A stretch of DNA of 64,000 nt, taken from NCBI RefSeq assembly GCF_002101965.1, contig NZ_LQQA01000034.1:124001-188000 (forward strand), written 5' to 3'. Shown here in pieces: positions 43,133 to 52,232 of the stretch. The notes beneath the pieces are model-generated. The model worked only from the letters and a program-made list of their open reading frames with translations, had not been told where the DNA came from and did not search any database. The position numbers and the translations under genes are program-made. Position 1 is the stretch's first letter. Every line of letters starts with the position of its first letter. Origin of the DNA: Mycolicibacterium wolinskyi (lineage in GTDB: Bacteria > Actinomycetota > Actinomycetes > Mycobacteriales > Mycobacteriaceae).

Positions 43133-45987
43133 TTCGCCTCCTCCAGCATTGCTACCGCAACCGACAGGCAACGCTGCCTGACCTTTGCCCAGTCTGCAGC
43201 CGCGTCGGGTCCCGACATTCTCACGTCGTGCTCGTCGGACGGCTGTGGGTCGGCCAACCGGCGTACCAACTGGGTGGACACCCATCGATTCCGTGGGTGC
43301 TGCCCACAGTAATACCGGTCCATGCCCGACAACACCAGAGCTGCAGTTTCAGTTTCCATCGACTCGACAAGATCGGCAAACTCGGCATAGTCGCGGGTGC
43401 TGTTCCGGCACATGATCAGATAGCCCTTCAACCGCAGCGTTTCCGCGCCGGTCGGGATCTGCAGCCGGTCCCCGGTGGGCAGCTGGACGTTGGTCGTCTC
43501 GACCGGGCCGCGGCGTTCGACGGGCGCCCGTTCCGCGTCGGCCTCGGTTTCGAGCGCATCCACGGCAACCGAGAGCCGGCCGCGCCACATCGTCACCGGA
43601 TGCACACCGGGCGGGCACGGTTTGGCCTTGCCGGGACGCTGTGAAAGTCGCGTGGTCGGCTGGTGGCAGCCGCTGAACGCCAACGGATCGGTGACGATGA
43701 TGGTCTGCGGTGCAAGGCTTTTCATGCGCGCGGCGGTTCGTACCATCATGCGCAGATCGGCGCCCGACGGGCCGAGGGCCGAGATGTCGTCGGGGATGAT
43801 GACCAGATCGGTGACCTCGACCTTGGGCAGCGGCTTCTCGAAGTCGACCTCGGGCAGCAACTTGTCCAGCCAGCGCGGCAGCCACCAGTTCCACTCATCG
43901 AACATCGCCATCAACGCGGGCACGAGGACCAGCCGCACGACTGTGGCGTCGACGGCGATCGCGACCGCACAGGCCACGCCCAGCTGTGCCACGAGCGGCA
44001 TGCCGGCAAATGCGAAGCCGATGAAAACCGCGATCATGATCAGTGCCGCGCTTGTGATGGTGCGCGCGCTCGTGCTGACGCCGTATGCGACGGCGTCGCG
44101 AGTGTTGTTGGTTTGCAGGAACCGTTCCCGGATCCGGGTGAGCAGGAAGATCTCGTAGTCCATCGACAGGCCGAACGTCATGGCCAGGACCAGGGGCGGG
44201 ATGGTGCTGTCGAGCGAGCTGATCTTCTCAAAGCCCAGCTTCTCGAACCAGCCCCACTGGAAGACGGCCACCAGGCTGCCGTAGGCCGCGGCCACCGACA
44301 GCACCGTCATCAGCACGCCCTTGAGCGCAAGGAACACCGACCGGATCGACACCAGCAGCATGACGAACGCAATCATCGCGACGAACGCGAACACCAGCGG
44401 CTGCGTGGCGGACACCCGGTCGTCGAAGTCTTTGATCAGTGCGGTGGGGCCGCCGACGGCCACGGACACGTCGGGCCCGGCGGCCGCGGGGAGCTCGGCC
44501 CGCATCCAGTCGACCGCCTCACGGGCGGCCATGTCCTCGGGATCCACCGACAGCACCGCCGACAGCAGGGCGCTGTCGTCGTTGTCGGCGAACACCGGCG
44601 GCTGCACCGTCACGACGCTCGGCGCCTTGGTCATCTGCTGGCGTACCGCGTCGAGCGTCGCGGTACCCGCAGGCCCCGACGCGTTCCCGTCGGGGAACGT
44701 CACGAGCACGCGCACGGGCCCGAGCGCGCCGGGCCCGAGCGCGTCGGCCGCGGCGTTGACCCCGCCGCGGATCTCGTGGGTCGGTTCGAACTGACGCTGC
44801 ATGCTGTTGCCGAGCACCATCCCGAAGGCCGGGGCGGCGAGCGCCAGCAGCAGCACGACGGCACCCAGCGCCGATGCCCACGGGCGGCGCATCACCGCGC
44901 CGGTCCAGCGGGTCCAGAACCGCGACTGCGTGGCTTCGGCGCGCCGCGACCAGTGCAGGTACGACGAACGTTTGGCGGCCGCGCGGCCGAACGTCGCGAG
45001 TACCGCGGGTGTCAGCGTCGTCGAGGTCAACACCGCGACCGCGACCGCGAGGATCGCGCCGGTTGCCATCGACACGAGCACCGGGGTGTTGATGAGGTAG
45101 ATGCCGGTGACCGAGGCGATGACCGTCAGGCCGGACAGCGCAACCGCGAGTCCCGACGTGGCCATCGCCGCGTCGACGGCATCGGCGGGCTCGCGGCCCG
45201 CGCGCAGTTCCTCGCGGAACCGCATCAGGATGAACAGCGAATAGTCGATGGCGAGGGCGATGCCGAACATCGACACCGTCGATGTCACGAACACGCTCAT
45301 GGTGGTGTACATCGACAGCAGATAGACCAAGCCCATCGTCACCACGACCGTGCAGATGCCGAGCACGAGCGGCAGCGCGGCGGCGGCCAGCGAGCCGAAC
45401 ACGGCGAGCAGCACGATCAGGACGATCGGCAGGTTCCACTTCTCGGCCTGGGCGATGTCGGTCTTGATCGCCCCCGAGGCGGCCGCGCTCAGCGCGCCCT
45501 GACCGATGACGTAGTACTTGACCTTGCCGTTCTCGCTCTCGCCGGGTTCCTCGCCGTGTATCCCGACCTTCTGGCGCAGCTGCTTGGCGACGTCGGTGGC
45601 TCCGGTGTTGTCGAAGTCCAGTTGCAGGGTGATGACATAGGGCCGGTCGGGCTGTGGCGCGGGCTGCTGCGGATTGGGCACGATCTTGACGCTCGGCACC
45701 TCGGATGCGACCCGCTCCAGTCGCACCACCGCGGCGTTCATGTCGTCGAACGACGCATCCGCTCGCGGGGCGGCGACCAGCGCGAGAGGTGACGACCCCT
45801 GATCGGGAAAGTGTTCCTCGAGTTGCCGCTGTACCTGCAGCGACTGCGAACCCTCGACCTCGGCCCCGCCACCGGTCAGATTCGACGACTGATTGAGTGC
45901 CAGGTAGATCGAGGGCACCAGTAGCAGCAGCCACGTCGCGAACACCGCCCAGCGGAATCTGCGCAGGCTGCTGCTCAAGCGCATCAT
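43129..45987 (-). CDS. mmpL11: MmpL11 transporter
   Basis: 952 residues, RND/MmpL fold. One helix near 13-30, a periplasmic loop with EEHFPDQGSSPLALV, helix block about 170-390 with AIDYSLFILMRFREELRAG, second loop, and helix block about 520-740 with FGLSMDYEIFLLTRIRERFL. The two D-Y pairs (IDYSLF, MDYEIF) are the proton-relay sites. A long hydrophilic C-terminal domain (about 760-952) is specific to this subgroup. In M. smegmatis and M. tuberculosis MmpL11 exports wax esters and diacylglycerols to the envelope, and a link to haem uptake was proposed from the adjacent haemophore genes, which are present here. Confidence 0.95.
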   Translation of the reverse strand: MMRLSSSLRRFRWAVFATWLLLLVPSIYLALNQSSNLTGGGAEVEGSQSLQVQRQLEEHFPDQGSSPLALVAAPRADASFDDMNAAVVRLERVASEVPSVKIVPNPQQPAPQPDRPYVITLQLDFDNTGATDVAKQLRQKVGIHGEEPGESENGKVKYYVIGQGALSAAASGAIKTDIAQAEKWNLPIVLIVLLAVFGSLAAAALPLVLGICTVVVTMGLVYLLSMYTTMSVFVTSTVSMFGIALAIDYSLFILMRFREELRAGREPADAVDAAMATSGLAVALSGLTVIASVTGIYLINTPVLVSMATGAILAVAVAVLTSTTLTPAVLATFGRAAAKRSSYLHWSRRAEATQSRFWTRWTGAVMRRPWASALGAVVLLLALAAPAFGMVLGNSMQRQFEPTHEIRGGVNAAADALGPGALGPVRVLVTFPDGNASGPAGTATLDAVRQQMTKAPSVVTVQPPVFADNDDSALLSAVLSVDPEDMAAREAVDWMRAELPAAAGPDVSVAVGGPTALIKDFDDRVSATQPLVFAFVAMIAFVMLLVSIRSVFLALKGVLMTVLSVAAAYGSLVAVFQWGWFEKLGFEKISSLDSTIPPLVLAMTFGLSMDYEIFLLTRIRERFLQTNNTRDAVAYGVSTSARTITSAALIMIAVFIGFAFAGMPLVAQLGVACAVAIAVDATVVRLVLVPALMAMFDEWNWWLPRWLDKLLPEVDFEKPLPKVEVTDLVIIPDDISALGPSGADLRMMVRTAARMKSLAPQTIIVTDPLAFSGCHQPTTRLSQRPGKAKPCPPGVHPVTMWRGRLSVAVDALETEADAERAPVERRGPVETTNVQLPTGDRLQIPTGAETLRLKGYLIMCRNSTRDYAEFADLVESMETETAALVLSGMDRYYCGQHPRNRWVSTQLVRRLADPQPSDEHDVRMSGPDAAADWAKVRQRCLSVAVAMLEEAK

Positions 45988-46226
45988 GAACTGCTGGATG
46001 CGAGGCCCCTTCTTTCTCCCCCGGCGGCGTTGCGTCAGCGTGAGCGTACCTCCACGGGAGTATGGTGGCCCGCCGCTCTCCGCATCTGAGATCGCTCCGA
46101 GACGTGCTTTCCGTTACCTGTGGAGTTGCTAACGGAAGTGGTTGGCCCGGCGACATAGATGGCAAGATGGCCCTCGATCTAGATGAGCGTCGGGGGCCCG
46201 AGTTCTGTCATGCCGCCGATCGCAGC

Positions 46227-46254
46227 GTTTGCGAGGAAGTAAACGTTCGCAAAC
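46227..46254. promoter_or_regulatory. Perfect inverted repeat before haemophore-like gene 1
   Basis: GTTTGCGA (46227-46234) and TCGCAAAC (46247-46254) separated by 12 nt, immediately before the RBS (AAGGAG) of the gene at 46271. It could be an operator or a leader hairpin that exposes or hides the RBS. Confidence 0.5.
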
Positions 46255-46270
46255 TCGAAGGAGCACTTCC

Positions 46271-46828
46271 ATGAAACCGACCAAGGGTGAACTGCGTCGC
46301 AAACTGGCCGTCGCGTTCGCGGCCACCGCGGCTGGAGGCGCCGCCGTCGCCGCGCTCTTGGGGCCATCGGCTACCGCCGCATCCGATCCGTGCGCGGCGA
46401 GTGAGGTGTCGAGGACGGTCGGCAAGGTGGCCACCAACACCGGTGACTACCTCGACTCGCATCCGCAGACCAACCAGGCGCTGACCACGATCCTGCAGCA
46501 GCAGGCCGGGCCGCAGACGCTCGCTTCCCTGAAGGCCTACTTCGATGCCAACCCGCAGGTGGCCAAGGACATGCAGCAACTGCAGCAGCCGTTGCAGAGC
46601 CTCGGCACGAAGTGCAAGCTGCCGGTCACGCTCCCGCAACTGCTCGGGTTGATGCAGGCCGCCCAGCAGCAGGGTGCCACGCTTCCCGGAGGTTTGCCAG
46701 GAGGGCTTCCGTCGGCACAGACCGTCGGGGTGCCGAGCGCTTCGGTGCCGGCCCAGTCGTCGCCCGCGTCGGCGGTGACCCAGGGCGCGGGCCCGCTCCC
46801 CGGACCCGCGAGCGTCATCGGTCGCTGA
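46271..46828 (+). CDS. Secreted haemophore-like protein 1 (Rv0203 family)
   Basis: 185 residues. Signal peptide (LAVAFAATAAGGAAVAALLGPSATAA) with cleavage near residue 37. The mature helical domain has two Cys (DPCAASE and TKCKLP) that should form the family disulfide, and the helices LDSHPQTNQALTTIL and LKAYFDANPQVAKDMQQL. A long Gly/Pro/Ala/Gln tail follows (about 130-185), not present in the sister gene. The Rv0203 family binds haem in M. tuberculosis and is linked to MmpL3/MmpL11. Start ATG at 46271 with RBS AAGGAGC. Confidence 0.82.
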   Translation: MKPTKGELRRKLAVAFAATAAGGAAVAALLGPSATAASDPCAASEVSRTVGKVATNTGDYLDSHPQTNQALTTILQQQAGPQTLASLKAYFDANPQVAKDMQQLQQPLQSLGTKCKLPVTLPQLLGLMQAAQQQGATLPGGLPGGLPSAQTVGVPSASVPAQSSPASAVTQGAGPLPGPASVIGR

Positions 46829-46929
46829 AAACGGACCCGTCGCGTCGTCGACAGCAGTCGTTCTGAACTGCGGGTTCCGACGTTCTCACGATTGGTTGAG
46901 CACAAGGCAAGAAACTCTCCACAGATTCT

Positions 46930-46946
46930 GCTTAGCTTTCCTAAGC
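46930..46946. promoter_or_regulatory. Inverted repeat before haemophore-like gene 2
   Basis: GCTTAG - CTTTC - CTAAGC, a perfect 6-bp palindrome with a 5-bp spacer, 51 bp before the ATG at 46998. It contains TTAG/CTAA half-sites like an iron-box but with the wrong spacing for the 19-bp IdeR site. Confidence 0.4.
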
Positions 46947-46997
46947 CGGTAACCGTTTGGCGTTACGGCCATCCACATCCGATGAAGGAGCTTGACC

Positions 46998-47378
46998 ATG
47001 TTGCTCTCGGCCCGAAATGCCCGGCGTGTAGTAGCTGGCGCGGCCGGCGCCGGCGCAGTCGCCGGTGCGATGCTGTTCGGTGCTGTCCCGTCGGCCCTGG
47101 CCGAACCGGCGCCCAATCCCCCGAACTGCACGGCCGCCGATCTGGCCGGTGTGGCCGCCGGGGTGTCGGCGTCGACCTCGGCCTACCTGTTCACCCATCC
47201 CGATGTGAACAACTTCTTCACGAGCCTCGAGGGCCTGCCCCGCGAAGAGGTCCGTACCAAGGTCCACGACTACCTGGAGCAGAACCAGCAGGTGAAGGCC
47301 GAGCTGACCGGCATCCGTCAGCCGCTCGTCGACCTGAAGAACCGCTGCGGTACCGCTCCGGCGCCTGAAACCCCGTAG
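46998..47378 (+). CDS. Secreted haemophore-like protein 2 (Rv0203 family)
   Basis: 126 residues. Signal peptide (RRVVAGAAGAGAVAGAMLFGAVPSALA) with cleavage near residue 36. The mature domain has the two family Cys (PNCTAAD and NRCGTA) and helices YLFTHPDVNNFFTSLEGL and KVHDYLEQNQQVKAELTGI, the same layout as the gene at 46271 but without its long tail. Start at ATG 46998 with RBS GAAGGAG 7 nt away. Paired orthologues exist beside mmpL11 in M. smegmatis. Confidence 0.82.
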   Translation: MLLSARNARRVVAGAAGAGAVAGAMLFGAVPSALAEPAPNPPNCTAADLAGVAAGVSASTSAYLFTHPDVNNFFTSLEGLPREEVRTKVHDYLEQNQQVKAELTGIRQPLVDLKNRCGTAPAPETP

Positions 47379-47383
47379 TCCGA

Positions 47384-48124
47384 GTGCGGGCGGAAACCAT
47401 CCCCGCCGGCGGCGAAGGACCACACACGCCCGACGGCGTGAATCGAACGGTGCTGATGGTCGACGACGACCCGGACGTCAGGACCTCGGTTGCCCGCGGA
47501 TTGCGGCATTCGGGTTTCGACGTTCGGGTCGCGGCGTCCGGCAAGGAAGCGTTGCGGCTGCTGTCGAACGAGTCGCATGACGCGCTCGTTCTGGACGTCC
47601 AGATGCCCGAACTGGACGGGGTTGCCGTGGTCACCGCGCTGCGTGCGCTGGGCAATGACATACCCATCTGCGTGCTGTCGGCCCGCGACACGGTCAACGA
47701 CCGCATCGCCGGCCTGGAGGCGGGCGCCGACGACTATCTGACCAAACCGTTCGATCTCGGCGAGCTCGTGGCGCGACTGCACGCGCTGCTGCGCCGTGCC
47801 AGCCATTCCGACCGGCCCTCCGACACGATGACCGTCGGGCCGCTGACCATCGACACCGCCCGGCGTCTCGTGTTCGTCGGCGGTGAACGCGCAGACCTGA
47901 CCAAGCGGGAGTTCGACCTGCTGGCGGTTCTCGCCGAGAACGCCGGGGTGGTGTTGTCCCGGCAGCGGCTGCTGGAACTCGTGTGGGGCTACGACTTCGA
48001 CGTCGACACCAACGTGGCCGACGTGTTCATCTCCTACCTGCGGCGCAAGCTCGAACGTGAGGGCGTGCCCCGCGTCATCCACACCGTGCGCGGCATCGGG
48101 TACGTGCTGAGGGAAGAAACGTGA
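47384..48124 (+). CDS. prrA: DNA-binding response regulator, PrrA-like
   Basis: 246 residues by the longest reading. Receiver domain (about 20-135) with phospho-acceptor Asp71 (VLDVQMPELDG) and Lys121 (DDYLTKPF). OmpR-type winged helix (about 145-246): LTKREFDLLAVLAENAGVVLSRQRLLELVWGYDF and VADVFISYLRRKLE. It strongly resembles mycobacterial PrrA, which regulates oxygen and energy metabolism; M. smegmatis carries extra prrAB copies and this locus is one, from memory. GTG at 47384 is the longest start; GTG at 47438 (VNRTVLMVDDD) also fits. The kinase gene follows. Confidence 0.85.
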   Translation: MRAETIPAGGEGPHTPDGVNRTVLMVDDDPDVRTSVARGLRHSGFDVRVAASGKEALRLLSNESHDALVLDVQMPELDGVAVVTALRALGNDIPICVLSARDTVNDRIAGLEAGADDYLTKPFDLGELVARLHALLRRASHSDRPSDTMTVGPLTIDTARRLVFVGGERADLTKREFDLLAVLAENAGVVLSRQRLLELVWGYDFDVDTNVADVFISYLRRKLEREGVPRVIHTVRGIGYVLREET

Positions 48125-48150
48125 CGATCGAGCCCGGGACGCGCGACTAG

Positions 48151-49491
48151 GTGCGGCTCTTTCGCTTCATCCGTTCTGCGTCGCTGCGTACCAGGGTGGC
48201 CGTCGCGTCCGCGGCAGCGGCTGCCGCGGTCGTCGCGGCGTTCACGATCCTGACCTCGCTCGTGCTCGTCAACAACGACGCGGCGCAACTCGACCGCAGG
48301 CTCGACTCGATCGTCGATGCCAGCATCAACCCTGAACACCTGCAGGATCCGCGCCGCGGCGTGCTCACCACGGGCCGGTCCAGGTCGACGGGGCAGGTGG
48401 TGTTCCAGCGCGGCTTCCAGTTGCCTGCACTGCCGCCGGGCACCGAGACCGTCCAGGTCAACGGCGTTGACTATCGCGTCCGCACCATCCAGGTCGACCA
48501 GCAGGGCGGCGTGCTGATGTCGATCGGCATTCGCGCCGACAGTATCCTGTTGAGCGCCAACCGAATTCCGCTGTACGCCGCGGTCGGGTTGGTCACCGTG
48601 CTCGTCGCGGGTGGGCTCGGCTGGCTGCTCGCCGGCCCGGCGATACGGCCGCTGCGCAAGCTGACCGAGCACACCTCCAAGCTCGGCAGCGGCACCGAGA
48701 CGATGCCCGAGGTGCGCGGCGTCCGTGAGGCCGAAGACCTCTCCGAGGCGATGGCCGGGATGCTGACCCGGCTGGCGGCCGCACAGCGGGCAACGACGAA
48801 TTCCCTTCAGGCAGCGCAGGATTTCGCCGCCAACGCCGCCCACGAGCTGCGCACCCCGCTGACCGCGATGCGGGCCGACCTCGACACCCTGCGGATCCAC
48901 AACCTGCCCGAGGACGAGCGTGACGAGGTGGTCGCCGACCTGTCGCGCGCCCAGCGGCGCGTGGAGGCCATCATCACCGCGTTGGGGCAGCTGGCCTCCG
49001 GTCAGTTGGCGCAGGCCGAGGACCGCGAGCTCATCGACATCACCGACATGCTCGACCGGGTTGCGAGAGAGAACAGCCGACCGGGCGGCCCGGTGAGCAT
49101 CGACGTTCAGGTCGCCGACGACGTCGGCCTCGTGCTGGGCTGGCCGGGCGGCCTGCGGATCGCCGTCGACAACCTGGTGCGCAATGCCATCACGCACGGC
49201 GAGGCCACCCGCATCGTGCTGGCCGCCCACCGCAGCGGGCAGATGCTGACGATCGTCGTCGACGACAACGGCCGGGGTCTGCCGGTCGAGGAGCACGAAA
49301 CCGTGCTCGGCCGGTTCCGCCGCGGCAGCACCGCCGTCAGCGGGGGATCAGGTCTGGGCCTCGCGCTCGTCGCGCAGCAGGCTCAGCTGCACGGCGGTGA
49401 GATCCAGTTGTCCGACGGGCCGCTCGGGGGTTTGCGCGCCACCCTGACGATCTCGATGTCGCCCGCGGCCGAACCCGGTCAGCCGGACTGA
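48151..49491 (+). CDS. prrB: Sensor histidine kinase, PrrB-like
   Basis: 446 residues. Two transmembrane helices (about 15-40 and 141-161) around a short sensor loop. HAMP (about 160-215), H-box NAAHELRTPLTAMR with His231, N-box VDNLVRNAITHG, and G boxes DDNGRGLP and GGSGLGLALVAQ. Works with the response regulator just upstream. The GTG start follows a short untranslated gap after the regulator stop. It is convergent with the DUF3054 gene, overlapping by 13 bases. Confidence 0.88.
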   Translation: MRLFRFIRSASLRTRVAVASAAAAAAVVAAFTILTSLVLVNNDAAQLDRRLDSIVDASINPEHLQDPRRGVLTTGRSRSTGQVVFQRGFQLPALPPGTETVQVNGVDYRVRTIQVDQQGGVLMSIGIRADSILLSANRIPLYAAVGLVTVLVAGGLGWLLAGPAIRPLRKLTEHTSKLGSGTETMPEVRGVREAEDLSEAMAGMLTRLAAAQRATTNSLQAAQDFAANAAHELRTPLTAMRADLDTLRIHNLPEDERDEVVADLSRAQRRVEAIITALGQLASGQLAQAEDRELIDITDMLDRVARENSRPGGPVSIDVQVADDVGLVLGWPGGLRIAVDNLVRNAITHGEATRIVLAAHRSGQMLTIVVDDNGRGLPVEEHETVLGRFRRGSTAVSGGSGLGLALVAQQAQLHGGEIQLSDGPLGGLRATLTISMSPAAEPGQPD

Positions 49492-49847
49492 GCGCGACGG
49501 CGCACGCCCGTCAGCGCCGCGCGCCACCCGAGCAGCAGCACTCCGGTGACAAGCGAGGCGACGACGATGAAACTCGCCGCCACCCCGGCCGACGTGAGCT
49601 TGCGCAGCAGCATCCCGATCACCACCGTGCACACCCACACCGCAATTCCGGTGGGCGCCAACGAGGTCGGGCGCTGCCAACCACGGGACACCAGCCAGCC
49701 GACGCCCGTGCCCACCAGGAACGGCCACGCGGTCTCGGCGACGCCCGCCAAGGTGATGCCCTCGTCGTGGCTGCGCCGTCCGATGGTGCAGAACACCACC
49801 ACGCAGACCACGTCGGTGAGGAGCGAAAGGGTGCTAGTTCGTCGCAT
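49479..49847 (-). CDS. DUF3054 membrane protein
   Basis: 122 residues with four hydrophobic segments: LLTDVVCVVVFCTIG, AWPFLVGTGVGWLVS, TGIAVWVCTVVIGMLL and AASFIVVASLVTGVLLLGW. The DVVCVVVFCTIGRRSHDEG motif is characteristic of DUF3054. Its start overlaps the end of the M23 lipoprotein gene by 14 bases, so both are on one transcript. Function unknown. Confidence 0.85.
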   Translation of the reverse strand: MRRTSTLSLLTDVVCVVVFCTIGRRSHDEGITLAGVAETAWPFLVGTGVGWLVSRGWQRPTSLAPTGIAVWVCTVVIGMLLRKLTSAGVAASFIVVASLVTGVLLLGWRAALTGVRRRAQSG

Positions 49848-51042
49848 AGGTCATCACGTCCAGTACCAGTGGGCTGACTTCGGATTGGTCGCGGGCTGCG
49901 AAGCCTGGCTGCAGCGTAACGGGCCTGCCGTCGATCAACGGATCGAGTGCCCCCATACCGGCCAGCCGGGAGTCGAGCCGGAATGCTTTGAGGACGAACG
50001 GTAAGCCGTTGGACGCCAACGGGTCCGGGCCGTCCATCACGTGGAAGTGCAGGTGCGGCGCATCGGAGTTCCCGGAGTTGCCCAGCGCGGCGATGACCTG
50101 CCCGGTGCTGAGCTGATCGCCCGCCTTGACCTTGAGGCTGTGCGGTTGCAGGTGGGCATAGAACGCGTAGTTGCCGTCGCCGATGTCCTGCACGATGTGG
50201 TTGCCGCCGTATTCGTTGAGCGCGAGCCCGCTGGGCGCCGTGCCCGGGGTCTGCTCCGGCAGGCCGTCGAGCACCGCGACCACCGGACCGTCGGCGACCG
50301 CGTGGATCTCGGCACCGAAGTACGGGTAGCTCTCGACCTTGGCCTTGTCGCCGGAGAACAGCGTGCGGTCGGCGCCGAGCTGGACGTAGTCGATCGCGAA
50401 TCGCTCGGCGGCCCAGACCTTTCCGTTGATCGGGTTGAGCGCCATCCGGTGCGGGGTCATGTCGCAGCAGCTGTTGGCGTCCACCCAATCCTCGCCGGCC
50501 AGCGGTGGCGAGATCGACACCGGTTTGCGCGTCTGCACCGACACCGGCGCGACCGTCTCGGTCAGATCCGGCGGGATGAGCGGCGGCATGGGTTTTGCGA
50601 CCTTGACGCCGACGGCGTGGGTGAGTTCGGTCGGAACCTGTGCGGGGTCGTCGGCGACCACGTCGAGCCACACGTATGCGCTCTGACCCGGCCCGAGCAC
50701 ATTCGCACCGGCGGCCGGGCTTCCCACGAGGCGAGTCCAGTATTTGAGGCTGTCACCGGACAGCGTGAGCAGCTTGCGATCGCCGGCCAGTGCACTCACC
50801 GACGTCAGGGTGACGTTGCTCGCCATCGTGTTGGTCAGCATCAACTCATAGGCCAGGTGCGTCCGGCCATCGGTGGCGGGCACCGGAACCGGGGCTGCCA
50901 GAACCGATCCGATCACCGGAGTCGCGACCGGAGGAGGCGTGGTGGTCGTCGTCGGCTCCGACTGCGACGTCTCCGCCGACGAACACGACGTCAGCGCGAG
51001 CGCGAGCAGCGCCGTACCGGACGCGAGGGTTCGGACCCGCAT
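49834..51042 (-). CDS. M23-family metallopeptidase-like lipoprotein
   Basis: 402 residues. Lipobox LTSC near Cys20, Thr/Pro linker, a beta-rich N-terminal domain (about 45-170), then an M23 (LytM) domain: HRMALNP...ERFAIDY supplies the first His and Asp, YAHLQPHSLKVKAGDQLSTGQVIAALGNSGNSDAPHLHFHV has the core HLHFH ligands. Family members cut peptidoglycan or act as scaffolds; the metal set looks intact. It sits between DUF3054 and the YbhN-like gene on the minus strand, 9 bp from the latter. Confidence 0.85.
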   Translation of the reverse strand: MRVRTLASGTALLALALTSCSSAETSQSEPTTTTTPPPVATPVIGSVLAAPVPVPATDGRTHLAYELMLTNTMASNVTLTSVSALAGDRKLLTLSGDSLKYWTRLVGSPAAGANVLGPGQSAYVWLDVVADDPAQVPTELTHAVGVKVAKPMPPLIPPDLTETVAPVSVQTRKPVSISPPLAGEDWVDANSCCDMTPHRMALNPINGKVWAAERFAIDYVQLGADRTLFSGDKAKVESYPYFGAEIHAVADGPVVAVLDGLPEQTPGTAPSGLALNEYGGNHIVQDIGDGNYAFYAHLQPHSLKVKAGDQLSTGQVIAALGNSGNSDAPHLHFHVMDGPDPLASNGLPFVLKAFRLDSRLAGMGALDPLIDGRPVTLQPGFAARDQSEVSPLVLDVMTYATN

Positions 51043-51051
51043 GGCTGTCTC

Positions 51052-52161
51052 CTAGCGTTCGGTTTCGTTTTCGGCTGCCGTGTCCAGATTTGGCTCCGCC
51101 TCGGGCTCGTCAGGCTCGTCGGGGTCGATGTCCTTCTCGGTCCGGAACATGAAGAAGAACACCACCCAACCGATGGCGGAGATGAAGATCCAGCTGACCA
51201 GCCGATAGATGAGCATCGCGGAGATGGCCGAGGCCAACGTCATGCCCGACGACACCAGACCGGGTACCAGCACGGCCTCGACCACGAGCAGACCGCCCGG
51301 CATCAACGGGATCGTGCCCACCGCGCGGGCGGCCGCGTAGGCCACGGTGACGCCGGCCAGCGACGGATGCCCGCCCGTCGCATAGCAGGCGAACGCCAGG
51401 CAGGCGACGTCGGCGATCCAGTTGAACATCGACCAGCTGAACGCCAAGCCCAGATCGCGCCGGCCGAGGCTGACCGATTCCAGTTGCTGCAGGATCTCTC
51501 GCCATTTCGCCAGCCCGGTATCTGTTGGCTTGCCGCGCAACGAGTTCGCCCACGACAGCACTTTCGCGCCGATGCCGTCGATCAGTTCGGGTTTGGTCGC
51601 CACAGCTTGACCGAGCAGCACGATGGCCAGCAGACCGCCCAGCGAAAAGATAAGCGACAGTGGGTTTTTGCTGGCTCCCAGCAGGAACGCCCCGCCGAGC
51701 CCCAGTAGCGCCAGCCCCACGATCTGCAGTACGCCCGACATCACGAGCTGCCACGAGGCGATCAGGGGAGTGGCGCCCCAGATGCGCTGCTGGCGGTAGG
51801 TGAAGGTCGCCGACAGCACCGGGCCGCCCGGCATGGTGGTCGACAGCGCGTTGGCCGCGTAGTACGCGGCCTCCGAGCGCCACTGCTTGACCTTCACGCC
51901 GGCCGAGCGCAGCAGCGTCCGCTGGATCTGCGCGAAGCTGTGGATCGAGGCAAGGGCGGCGACCACCGCGGCCAGCACCCACCACCAGTTCGCCGAGATC
52001 AGGCTCTTCCACGCCTTCGCCAACTGGTCCCACACGAGCGTGATCTCGACCGCCAGCACGGTGACCGCGATCGCGATGATCACCCAGCGGACCCACCAGT
52101 ACTTGCCGCGCGTGGAGCCGGCCCGGTCGCGGGCAGTGTCCGCCGGCGCGTCGTGTGACAC
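51052..52161 (-). CDS. YbhN/UPF0104-family integral membrane protein (Rv0204c-type)
   Basis: 369 residues with about 8 transmembrane helices. The lysylphosphatidylglycerol synthase-like transmembrane domain is recognised by ALSTTMPGGPVLSATFTYRQQRIWG, AYAAARAVGTIPLMPGGLLVVEAVLVPGLVSSG. No aminoacyl-transferase domain is attached, so it is more likely a lipid-handling (flippase-like) protein. Acidic C-terminal tail (DIDPDEPDEPEAE). ATG start, divergent from the AI-2E-type gene at 52233. Confidence 0.85.
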   Translation of the reverse strand: MSHDAPADTARDRAGSTRGKYWWVRWVIIAIAVTVLAVEITLVWDQLAKAWKSLISANWWWVLAAVVAALASIHSFAQIQRTLLRSAGVKVKQWRSEAAYYAANALSTTMPGGPVLSATFTYRQQRIWGATPLIASWQLVMSGVLQIVGLALLGLGGAFLLGASKNPLSLIFSLGGLLAIVLLGQAVATKPELIDGIGAKVLSWANSLRGKPTDTGLAKWREILQQLESVSLGRRDLGLAFSWSMFNWIADVACLAFACYATGGHPSLAGVTVAYAAARAVGTIPLMPGGLLVVEAVLVPGLVSSGMTLASAISAMLIYRLVSWIFISAIGWVVFFFMFRTEKDIDPDEPDEPEAEPNLDTAAENETER

Positions 52162-52220
52162 GCCCTAAGGGTAGCCGTGCAGGTCGTGCCGACATCGCCG
52201 CTCGGCGGGCGCGCCGCGGC

Positions 52221-52226
52221 TACGCT
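52221..52226 (+). promoter_or_regulatory. -10 element TACGCT, leaderless start
   Basis: TACGCT is 6 nt before the ATG at 52233 and no Shine-Dalgarno lies between. Typical leaderless mycobacterial promoter position. Confidence 0.4.
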
Positions 52227-52232
52227 ACCGAC

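Noticed and set aside
43663..45792. 709-codon plus-strand frame opposite mmpL11
   Set aside because: Composition (His, Arg, Gln, Asp) is typical of the antisense of GC-rich genes, and the MmpL11 signatures lie beneath it.
46930..46946. IdeR iron box before haemophore-like gene 2
   Set aside because: Half-sites TTAG/CTAA are separated by 5 bp, not by the spacing of the 19-bp IdeR consensus; kept only as an unassigned palindrome.
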